From a bacterium (lineage in GTDB: Bacteria > Electryoneota > RPQS01 > DYHQ01): 64,000 nt of DNA. The DNA is taken from positions 177,096 to 241,095 of the forward strand of contig JAUXGA010000002.1 of the NCBI GenBank assembly GCA_030622545.1. Direction: 5' to 3'. Positions 53,423-61,547 of the stretch are shown piece by piece (the first letter of the stretch is position 1; each line of letters starts with the position of its first letter). The notes beneath the pieces were generated by a model, which had not been told where the DNA came from, ran no database searches, and saw nothing but the letters and a program-made list of their open reading frames with translations. The position numbers and the translations under genes were made by a program.

Positions 53423-55363
53423 TTATTTCAACAGCACCATTTTCTTCGATGCCGTGTGAGTTTCGCTGGTCAAACGATAGACATAGACGCCAGAGGGAAG
53501 CTCCGACGCGTCGAAGTTGACCGTATGAACTCCCGCCGAAAGTGGAGTCTCGTTCAACAGATTCGCGACTTCCTGTCCTAAAAGATTGTAAACTTTCAGA
53601 GTCATGGCCGTGCGACGAGTCAGGTCAAATTGAATCGTCGTTGTCGGATTGAATGGATTCGGATAATTCGGGTACAAGAGAAATTCCGATGGCGGCGTAG
53701 AGGGAATATCATCGATTGCGACTTCACACAAATCCCATGGATAGCCGGTGGAATCCCAATGCAATGGGAAGCAAGGATCGAGTATAGGAGTCGTAGCAAT
53801 GGAGTCCACAGGAATGCGCTGGTAAATAACCGGACTCCGCGTCGCAAGGCCTTCTCCGTGAACAGAAGCTCCCGCATCGAGATCGAGAAGATATTCCATA
53901 TGCAGGTATCCGTCTTGAACTGCTGGAGCTATGGAAATGGCGGTCTCAGAGCGGCTGCCGGGTGAGGGTGTTCCTACGCCTCCGTCAGAGCGGGATACAT
54001 TTGTCGCCAAAGCCCAGCTTCGACCGTTGTTTGTCGAAACCGTTACCCACGCGTCAGCCATGGGGAACATCGCGTCCGAATACTGAACCGTGTCGAAGAG
54101 CTGATAGGAACAGTAGAGGTGATTGGTTATCGGATCGACAGCAAGGCTTGGTCGATTGCAGTTATAGCTGTTGGCTTCATGTTGACCGTTGTTTCCGTAC
54201 CAGGCGTCTGCGACGATATTGAATTCATTGTGGTCTTCTCCCCAGTGCATGATATGTCCGGCAAAGAAGTACGTCCAAGGTCCGACACTGCCGTCATCTC
54301 CCCAGTACATCCACGCATACGAACCCCATGCCAGATGGATATAATCGTTTTCATCGAAGAGGATTGCAAGATCCAGCCAGGGTTTCAGCGTGTCACGGTT
54401 GCACACACTTGGCTCTCCGCCGGCATTGAAGCAGTCTTCATCGGGGGGAGTGAAGTTCGTTACGTTAATAGGCTCTCCCCAGTTCGCTCCGGCGTCTTCG
54501 GAAACCAGTATAAAAACATTGTCGCCGCCGTAAGCATCACCTGTTTCTGATAGCCAGGCGATAGCGATACGCTCTGAATGACGAGAGGCAGCCATATCAT
54601 GGTTGATAAAACTGGATGTGCCCACAACAAAACAATTGTCCGTCCATTCGATATCCAAACCAAAACCGTCTTGGTCGAAAACAGGATGACCCTGGGCGTA
54701 GTACATCCGGTCAGACCCTTCCCATTCATAAGTTGTAACATGAATCTCGCCGTTGACGTCCATAGCGATTTTGGGAAAGATAAATTGGCCGTGGTCCAGA
54801 CAAGTAGGTTCCCGAGTTGTGAAAGCTCCGCAATAAGCGCAATAATCAATAGAAACGGCGGCGTGTGCCACATCACCTGTCAGAACCTGGTGATAGGACG
54901 GGAAGCAAAAACCGTCCTCATTGACGATGGCTGTAACGAAACCCGCTCGTGTGGAAGCATCTATCCGCAAAGGAGCTGTCGGATCATGCATGAAATCACC
55001 CATAGCTGGATCCCAGATGTTGTAAAAGACATAGCGGGTGGCGTACAGTGGGTCCAAGGCATTTGTCCAGCAAACGTGCGCCGAACCGAATGGATCAACA
55101 CCTATCATTTTGCCCACGGTGGCGTTGTGCTGCCAATCATAATAGGTAAATCCCGCTGTATCTGCGATACCGATGGCATCATCAAGATGGAAAACGGGAG
55201 ACGGCATTTCATGTGGTGGGGGTACAGGGGTTGCCGTCGGCGTTTGGTCAGGTCCGATCGCTTTGCGTTCCGGAATAGGAACTTCTTCCAGGGGTGTCAA
55301 GGCTGCTCCGAGCGTTGCGAAGCATAGCATGACAAGTAGGGTTGTAACAACTGTCCGCAGCAT
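53423..55363 (-). CDS. Secreted sialidase/BNR-like protein with type IX-like sorting module
   Basis: 646 residues. Signal peptide, then a Pro-rich spacer (about 30-55), then repeated propeller-like strands typical of exo-alpha-sialidase/BNR folds (GANWGEPINVTNF, VSTNNGRSWALATNVS with SxDxGxxW-like Asp boxes). Catalytic sialidase arginines are not clear, so only the fold is claimed. C-terminal LYPNYPNPFNPTTTIQF, NLLGQEVANL and SGVYVYRL is the sorting module. Probably co-transcribed with the C25-like gene 74 nt upstream. Confidence 0.75.
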   Translation of the reverse strand: MLRTVVTTLLVMLCFATLGAALTPLEEVPIPERKAIGPDQTPTATPVPPPHEMPSPVFHLDDAIGIADTAGFTYYDWQHNATVGKMIGVDPFGSAHVCWTNALDPLYATRYVFYNIWDPAMGDFMHDPTAPLRIDASTRAGFVTAIVNEDGFCFPSYHQVLTGDVAHAAVSIDYCAYCGAFTTREPTCLDHGQFIFPKIAMDVNGEIHVTTYEWEGSDRMYYAQGHPVFDQDGFGLDIEWTDNCFVVGTSSFINHDMAASRHSERIAIAWLSETGDAYGGDNVFILVSEDAGANWGEPINVTNFTPPDEDCFNAGGEPSVCNRDTLKPWLDLAILFDENDYIHLAWGSYAWMYWGDDGSVGPWTYFFAGHIMHWGEDHNEFNIVADAWYGNNGQHEANSYNCNRPSLAVDPITNHLYCSYQLFDTVQYSDAMFPMADAWVTVSTNNGRSWALATNVSRSDGGVGTPSPGSRSETAISIAPAVQDGYLHMEYLLDLDAGASVHGEGLATRSPVIYQRIPVDSIATTPILDPCFPLHWDSTGYPWDLCEVAIDDIPSTPPSEFLLYPNYPNPFNPTTTIQFDLTRRTAMTLKVYNLLGQEVANLLNETPLSAGVHTVNFDASELPSGVYVYRLTSETHTASKKMVLLK

Positions 55364-55437
55364 GGTGTCTCCTTCTCTTTGTTCTTCAGCTTTAGATTGT
55401 TTAGGCAGATTATTTGTGTTGGTGGTTAAAGGTTTCG

Positions 55438-58400
55438 CTATTTCGACTTCGCGCTTACCGGAGAGAAAGGTGCGAGTCCAACCGCCTTCACAACATAGAA
55501 ATACTTGTCGCTCTTAATCGCACCTTGGTCGAGGTAGGTCGTGTCGGATATCGTACTTAGATACGAGCTGCGATTGGGAGTGAAGAAGGGTGATGTGTCG
55601 CGATAAATCTCATATCGAGTCATTCTGCGGGAATTCCCGCCGTGATTTTGTTGTCCCGTACTCCAGTGCAAACGAATATCATTGCCCGAACGAATGGCGG
55701 TGAGATTTATCGGTGTTGGTAAAACACCCGAGGGAAGTTTCTGCGTCGTGAAAAGAATGGCGCGTGCACTCGTCATAGGTGCGGCGCCGGGAATCGCCGG
55801 GCTTGTCTGATTGAAGTAGCTGTAGAGCACGCCGTCTGTTTCATCCGGATTTTCGATGCCGACCGTGGCATAGCTGTTCGATGTATGAACATCTTGGGTG
55901 TTGAGGCACGTTTTATACTGGAAGAGAATCTCGCTATCTCCCGTGGGAGTTGCCGGATACCCCGGTTCGTAAAGGATACACTCGAATGTCTCTTCGGGGT
56001 AGGGCGCATATCCGTCATACTTCAGTACCCGGCTCCATTCGATGATAAACCGATGATTCGCTGCATCATGATACGAATAGACACCTGCCGGTTCAGGTGG
56101 TTCGACGACAGACACATCCAGTTGATAATTGCCACAGTTACTTGACCAGCCCTCAACTTGAATCCAAATATCACCCGCGTTGAAGAAGCGTGTAATTTGA
56201 GACCCCGCCCCCCCGCCGCACCAGTCATCATCGTAATCAATCTGGCTCACGCAGCATGAGCTCCACACTCGAAGGTATGTATCGTAAGTGGACTGGCAGA
56301 GACTGATTTCAAGCTCTTGACCGCCTCCGGGAACCGTATACCTGTAGAAAACATCTGCCGATTCCGAGCCGCATTGATTGCTATTATCGCAGGTATAACC
56401 AGTATCCATGTAAGGAAGGCTCGAAATCACGACAGCGCTCGCACAATTGTCTCCGCCCTCGTCAAGGTGGTTGCCCGGTTCTGGTGCGGGAGGGGGTGCG
56501 ACTCTCTTCGCTCTGGGAGGATCCTCATTGCCCGGAGAAAGAGTTGCGCTGCTGGTCCTCAAATCATCCCAGAAAGGCGCAATCATCGCTGACGGCCCCA
56601 GAGCTCCGGGAATGTACCAGTTACGGAATGTCGCATGCATTGCTTGGTCTGCTCCCATCGCGATCCAGCCGTTTGAACAAACACATATTTCATCATATGT
56701 TTGTCCGTAATACTTGAAAGTAAAAGGCAAATCCACTACGACCGTCATGTCACCCTCGTCTTCATCATCAATAATGTTGAGCACAGTGCCTGATCCGCCA
56801 TGACGAGGATCTATCTCGACCCAGCTATAAGTGGGATGTTTTTCATACGCCACATCGGTATTATCGAAAGCCCAATAGCCGTAACCGTCCGGAGGTGTTG
56901 GAGCGTTCGATGCAATGCTGCCGATATAGAGATTGAGAAGAATCGTGTCTGCAAACCCATTGGTTAGAGGGAAAATGCAGGTCAACGGGATGCGTTCACC
57001 TGGGAAGGCGCTGTCGGTAGCTGCTATGCCGAAGGGAGCACTTTGATTGTCGCACTGGCCGCCGGGCGACGATGTATTGAACGTGCTGACATTGTCGGTA
57101 ATGATGACGGCTGGGTTTTCTGAATACAAATAGGCAATCGTGCCTGTACTGGTTCGGCGCGTCCCAATATTATCGAGTCGGAAACTTATCACGCCGCTCT
57201 CGCCCGGATCCAAGATTCCGTTATCCACTTCGCTTAGCGTGTGACTGTAATATTCCAGATTGGCATTGGAAACAACGATAGGAACAACGCCGGTCCAGCT
57301 ATCGACGACATCTTCTACTGTCAGCGTTAATTGAAGTGCGTGCCCGTCGGGAGCATAGTCGGCAATCGTGAAGTCAAAATCATCCTGCGGTTGAGCTGTT
57401 TTTCTGGAGCCGATATCCCCATAAGTTTCGTGACCGTCTTGAATGCTTGCGACATACGGATCCGAAGAATTCAACATCGCAATGACTCCGCGAGCGATGG
57501 GAACGCCCCAGTTTGTCAGCGGAACAGCCAATTCAATCGTTTCACCCGGCTCTGCGAGTCCGTTTCCGTTGCCTTGACTCCCACCGCTGTTATCGTCATC
57601 GATGTCGAACGCAAAAGAAGCGGGAGCAACGGTGCGCCTTCGCGATTCAACGAGTGTGTAATTAATTGCGGGGCGATGATTGTGCTTGCTCGCCGTGACG
57701 AAGAGTGTTCCGGCTGATGTTGCCCTGAAGTTAAAAACAACCTGCCCGTCTGCGTCAGTCCAATCTCCCACGAACACATCTGAGTCCTTGACAAGATTCA
57801 CATAAGCATCGGCGACCGGCTGGCCGCTCCCATTGGTTACCGTCAGCGTCAATGCATTTGCGGGCAGGGGAAGTGAGCGGGGATTGTCTACATAGAGTGT
57901 CTCAGGCGTATCCGTGAAGACATCCACCGCTGGATCGCCGAGAAGCGATTCGTAGTGGCAAGAAGATGCGACATTAGTCGAGTCTGTCGGATAACAGCGA
58001 TAGAGTTCGAGTTTGGAACGACTTAAACTTCCGCCGGTGGTGTGAATGCCTTCGCGCAATAATCCCTGAATCACACCGCCCACGAGGCAGTTGTTGAATC
58101 TCGTGCGTGTGCTAATCGAAGATGTCCCTATGACACCGATGACTCCCTTCGGATGAGAAGTGGTGCCCGCTTTTAAGAGATTCTTGCAAACCGCTGCAAG
58201 CCCGTTGTCTTCATCGAAATCATTGGTCGCGCAGGTAATCGTTGTCATGAAAGGAAGGCGCCGCTCGTTGTGCAATTGGTTGATATCATATTCATCATAG
58301 TTCTCCATATGATAGTAACCACGATAACACCAGAGTGACACACCCGAATTAATGCTGCTGGTAATTTTGCTGTCCGAAACGTTCTCGTAAATGTAGTAAA

Positions 58401-59613
58401 CCGTATCGATATCGGCATTAATGTAACCGGCGTCGAGCATTCGCTCGTGAACCCACCGCATCGTGTAAACGGGCGAAATTCCCGAACCTTGGCCGGCAAA
58501 ACAGCCTCCGGCTTTATACCAATTCGAATTCGTTCCTCCATCCGGGGGAGCTGGTTCGCGCTCGTAATAATAGGTTTTGTTGACAATCACTCTCAAAGCA
58601 TTGATGGTATCGAAGCAGTAACGTCCGAGAGCGACATCCGGAAGTAGGTCATTGCCGTCCAGACGTGAGTAGTCCCAGTCACCGACGCCGCCGTGGCGAT
58701 AATAGGGGGGAATATTGTACGGTCCCCCGGCGTCCCCGACAAGGCAGACGAATTCCAAGGGCGGGTCAGTGGCGTTGTAGCGAGTTCGAATGTAATTTTT
58801 GATGTAGGTTGTGGTCATCGGACCGATTTCGGTGGGACCAGCGACTTCGACGGTGTAGCCTTTCCGAGTGCGCCATGTCACCAGCTCCTCGAGCTCAGCG
58901 GGAACAGTGGAGTTGTTCGCAACAATATAGAGCAGCGTCCCTCTTACGGTGATGGCATCGAGCCCTACAAGTTCCCAGTTGGGCGTGACGGCACGCAGAA
59001 CTTGAGCGGTTGTCTCGGTAATCGGCCTATCGTAGCTCAGTATCTGACCGGTTTCATGGATGAGGATTTCCGCGCTCTTCAGAACCTTGATTTTCTTCTG
59101 TGCCGGATTATATTTCGCCGCGCGAAGATGAACGACTGCTACTGAAACGCCGCCCATTATCTGACGCGGAGTGATGTAAAATGTCGCTTCAGGAAGAAAG
59201 TCGTCGCGAGTGGAATTGAGGTCGTAGAAATCCGTAGTTCTCAAGTCATCTGGAGGCAGCGCCGGATTGTAGGTGTCCGCGAGTTCCATCCATTCTTCGG
59301 AAATAATTTCGATTGCCGGATTGCCGGACGTTTGCAGAGCAACGAGGCGAGTGATTATCGGCAACTCGATTCCCGCTTCATCACTGACCATCGTCTCACC
59401 CGGCAGGCTTATTCTGTCACCTTCGATAACGGAAGACTCAAGAATAAAACCGGGGACAGAGAAATCCATCTCCCATGTATTCGCCGATGCACTTCGGATG
59501 TTGATCGTTGGTGTCTGGTTAGCCATTGGAGAATGGACCTCGATCCACTCTCCAAGGACGGCGCTGTGAAATCCCCCTAACAGAAGTGAAATTAGGATTA
59601 GGCCGTTTTTCAT
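55438..59613 (-). CDS. Large secreted gingipain-like (C25) protein with inserted PPC-like domain
   Basis: 1391 residues from the ATG at 59613 (TAGGAGA upstream). Signal peptide, propeptide-like region to about 200, C25-like core about 215-600. Nucleophile Cys461 (TITCATNDF) is kept. The GHG motif reads RGYYHM (432-435), with the His shifted by two residues. Further beta domains follow, then the module shared with the 6031-9747 protein. Within it a Cys-rich pre-peptidase C-terminal-like domain of about 130 residues (about 1046-1175, DNCASAVVI ... STYDTYLRVWS) is inserted. It ends in an FN3-like domain, without the YPNPFNP module. Confidence 0.85.
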   Translation of the reverse strand: MKNGLILISLLLGGFHSAVLGEWIEVHSPMANQTPTINIRSASANTWEMDFSVPGFILESSVIEGDRISLPGETMVSDEAGIELPIITRLVALQTSGNPAIEIISEEWMELADTYNPALPPDDLRTTDFYDLNSTRDDFLPEATFYITPRQIMGGVSVAVVHLRAAKYNPAQKKIKVLKSAEILIHETGQILSYDRPITETTAQVLRAVTPNWELVGLDAITVRGTLLYIVANNSTVPAELEELVTWRTRKGYTVEVAGPTEIGPMTTTYIKNYIRTRYNATDPPLEFVCLVGDAGGPYNIPPYYRHGGVGDWDYSRLDGNDLLPDVALGRYCFDTINALRVIVNKTYYYEREPAPPDGGTNSNWYKAGGCFAGQGSGISPVYTMRWVHERMLDAGYINADIDTVYYIYENVSDSKITSSINSGVSLWCYRGYYHMENYDEYDINQLHNERRLPFMTTITCATNDFDEDNGLAAVCKNLLKAGTTSHPKGVIGVIGTSSISTRTRFNNCLVGGVIQGLLREGIHTTGGSLSRSKLELYRCYPTDSTNVASSCHYESLLGDPAVDVFTDTPETLYVDNPRSLPLPANALTLTVTNGSGQPVADAYVNLVKDSDVFVGDWTDADGQVVFNFRATSAGTLFVTASKHNHRPAINYTLVESRRRTVAPASFAFDIDDDNSGGSQGNGNGLAEPGETIELAVPLTNWGVPIARGVIAMLNSSDPYVASIQDGHETYGDIGSRKTAQPQDDFDFTIADYAPDGHALQLTLTVEDVVDSWTGVVPIVVSNANLEYYSHTLSEVDNGILDPGESGVISFRLDNIGTRRTSTGTIAYLYSENPAVIITDNVSTFNTSSPGGQCDNQSAPFGIAATDSAFPGERIPLTCIFPLTNGFADTILLNLYIGSIASNAPTPPDGYGYWAFDNTDVAYEKHPTYSWVEIDPRHGGSGTVLNIIDDEDEGDMTVVVDLPFTFKYYGQTYDEICVCSNGWIAMGADQAMHATFRNWYIPGALGPSAMIAPFWDDLRTSSATLSPGNEDPPRAKRVAPPPAPEPGNHLDEGGDNCASAVVISSLPYMDTGYTCDNSNQCGSESADVFYRYTVPGGGQELEISLCQSTYDTYLRVWSSCCVSQIDYDDDWCGGGAGSQITRFFNAGDIWIQVEGWSSNCGNYQLDVSVVEPPEPAGVYSYHDAANHRFIIEWSRVLKYDGYAPYPEETFECILYEPGYPATPTGDSEILFQYKTCLNTQDVHTSNSYATVGIENPDETDGVLYSYFNQTSPAIPGAAPMTSARAILFTTQKLPSGVLPTPINLTAIRSGNDIRLHWSTGQQNHGGNSRRMTRYEIYRDTSPFFTPNRSSYLSTISDTTYLDQGAIKSDKYFYVVKAVGLAPFSPVSAKSK

Positions 59614-59689
59614 CGTATCTCCTATCGAAAACATGTTTGATTTGTCTCAGATGCAAAATCTGCGATTTCGATATACTCCTGTTTGCAAC

Positions 59690-61087
59690 TTATCGACCTG
59701 CGTGCCGCCAGACCGGATCCCAAACCGGCAGTGGAATGGGCTTTTCTTTCAAGATAGCCAGCACATCTCGCTCCAGATATTTCTTGGGGAGCACCACGTC
59801 ATAGACATATTCGTCAAACCAGTCATCGGTCATCGTGAAGAAACCGTCATCTCCCCGGTCGGTTCCCCAACTGTTTTCAACCCACCACTTCTGAGGTTTC
59901 CCGTCAATCAAGTCAACGCCTATGATGACCATCGCATGATTGTTAGAGCTGTTGCGACACTGAAGCCGTTCGGTTTTTGTCAGGCTCAAATCGATTCCGA
60001 AAAGATCTTCAAACGTATAGAGCCCCTTAGCCATGAGGCCTTTCTTGCTGTGAACATCATGCCCCATATCGCATCCGAACCAGACTCGCTGGCTGTCTTG
60101 GAGCGCTTTCAGAGCGTAGGCTTTGATTTCCTCGGTCGTGAGATTCACAAATGAGTTGTCCGGTTTATCCGCCATGCTTCTCGTCAGGTTAATCGAATAG
60201 CGTTTTCCGGAAGGGTGGAGGGGATAATCCGCCAGAGACACGAACTCGGACAGGTCCGCATCGAACATCTCTTTATAGAATTTCTGCGGTGTGTAGGTAA
60301 CCGGTTCGCTCGCGACGCCATCTTCATCTACGGTGCGCCAGATGAATTCCGTGGGAGGTTTTCCATAATTGACGACTAAAACGTGGAAGACATCTTCCAG
60401 CATCTTCATTTTCTCGTCGCGCAACGGTGCTTCGGTTTTACCGTTCGCGGCCAGCTTGCGCAATATCAGTGCATCGCGTCTCATCATTGTATCCAGTATG
60501 TAGTTCATACGGCGGGTTTTTGCGCTGCTGTGGGTTTCGCCCATAAATTGCTTGGGGAGGACTCCGTATTTCTCGACAAGGTAAATCACATACGACCAGT
60601 AACCGCCGTCTCCGATGGGATACTCGAGCATGAAAGAAACTTCTCTGTCCAGTAAATCGCGGTCGGCATTCTCGATGAAAAATTCGAGGAACACGTTCGC
60701 TTTTTCCAGTTTATCCCAGAAAGCCAGATAGCTCTGAGACAGTTCGAATTCATCCAGCTCATATTTGTCAATCATTTCCTGGCGCAAAAGATTCATTCCC
60801 GCAAACATCCAGCAGCGACCGGTGCTTTCCTGATCCGTATTGCCTTCCGTAGGAATCCTCAGCGAGAAAATGTCATCCTTTACAGCGACGATTTCGCGAT
60901 TGAGAGCCAATTCTCGAAGGTCGTTGTTGCTGACGGCATTTATCGCCGTGCGGGTTTGTGCATCGAGTTTAAAGGAATCCATGAGTCCTTTGATTTGCTC
61001 AGATGAGAGTCCCTTTGGGTCGGCACCAAACGCGCTCCCAATGAGCCATCCGAAAAGCAGGGTGAAGAGTGCAAGACGCGAATTCAT
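59690..61087 (-). CDS. Secreted bleomycin-hydrolase-type cysteine peptidase (C1B)
   Basis: 465 residues from the ATG at 61087 (GGAG 7 nt upstream). A clear signal peptide (MNSRLALFTLLFGWLIGSAFG) is unusual for this normally cytosolic family. The active site is complete: Gln86 and Cys92 in DQESTGRCWMFAG, His in NSSNNHAMVI and Asn in WVENSWGTD. It should be an aminopeptidase acting in the periplasm or outside, trimming peptides made by the subtilase or others. No sorting module at the end. Located just upstream of the C25-like gene in the same direction. Confidence 0.92.
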   Translation of the reverse strand: MNSRLALFTLLFGWLIGSAFGADPKGLSSEQIKGLMDSFKLDAQTRTAINAVSNNDLRELALNREIVAVKDDIFSLRIPTEGNTDQESTGRCWMFAGMNLLRQEMIDKYELDEFELSQSYLAFWDKLEKANVFLEFFIENADRDLLDREVSFMLEYPIGDGGYWSYVIYLVEKYGVLPKQFMGETHSSAKTRRMNYILDTMMRRDALILRKLAANGKTEAPLRDEKMKMLEDVFHVLVVNYGKPPTEFIWRTVDEDGVASEPVTYTPQKFYKEMFDADLSEFVSLADYPLHPSGKRYSINLTRSMADKPDNSFVNLTTEEIKAYALKALQDSQRVWFGCDMGHDVHSKKGLMAKGLYTFEDLFGIDLSLTKTERLQCRNSSNNHAMVIIGVDLIDGKPQKWWVENSWGTDRGDDGFFTMTDDWFDEYVYDVVLPKKYLERDVLAILKEKPIPLPVWDPVWRHAGR

Positions 61088-61273
61088 TGTAACTCCAATC
61101 ATTCTCGGGTTGAAAATATCGATTTTATCATAATAAAGCTAATAGAATTTCTTGGAAAGTCAAGCCGGAGCAGGGAGGACTCAACACCTGTCCTGCGATA
61201 GAATCTAAGCATGACATTTATTACATCCACGATAAATACTGAATAGTATAAGAATAATTCATGGTAACTGATA

Positions 61274-61302
61274 TTGCCACATATTTCAGCGTCTCCCATA
61301 CT
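61274..61302 (+). promoter_or_regulatory. Possible plus-strand promoter of a small RNA
   Basis: TTGCCA, 17 nt, CATACT. Predicted start near 61309. Confidence 0.4.
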
Positions 61303-61308
61303 CTTGCC

Positions 61309-61527
61309 TAAATGTATCCGAGCCACATCTCATGGAGATGTCCTGTGAAACAGTGCCCCTGGCCTTCGAAATGGACACGGGTTGCCTTTGTGAATAAAGC
61401 ACTGAGAGATTGGTGCAGGGTTTACCAAGTGTGGATGGGGTACTAACGAAGACGCTCGATGATAGAGTCGAGTGAAGAACCATAAAAACGTGAAGCGAGG
61501 AGTCGAAAGGGCTCCTCGCTTTTTTTG
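61309..61527 (+). ncRNA. Candidate small RNA of about 215 nt, family unknown
   Basis: A promoter-like pair upstream and a strong terminator at 61494-61527 bracket a stretch with no gene on the plus strand. Several internal hairpins can form: ACATCTC/GAGATGT near 61325, GCACT/GGTGC, and CTCGA/TCGAG. It does not show tmRNA, SRP, RNase P or known riboswitch signatures that I recognise. It might be an independent sRNA or a gene remnant. Confidence 0.35.
61494..61527 (+). terminator. Strong plus-strand terminator without an upstream gene
   Basis: AGCGAGGAG pairs perfectly with CTCCTCGCT around a 9-nt loop and is followed by seven T on the plus strand. The neighbouring genes are all on the minus strand. 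Confidence 0.8.
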
Positions 61528-61547
61528 TAGTGGTTTCTTTATCAGCG

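Noticed and set aside
61286..61483. 65-codon minus-strand frame in the same gap
   Set aside because: No ribosome binding site and no recognisable protein features; overlaps the candidate small RNA.
61309..61527. 6S RNA
   Set aside because: A short similarity (GAGATGT ... CAGTGCCCCTG) caught my eye, but the 5' and 3' ends do not pair and GAGATGT folds on itself locally.
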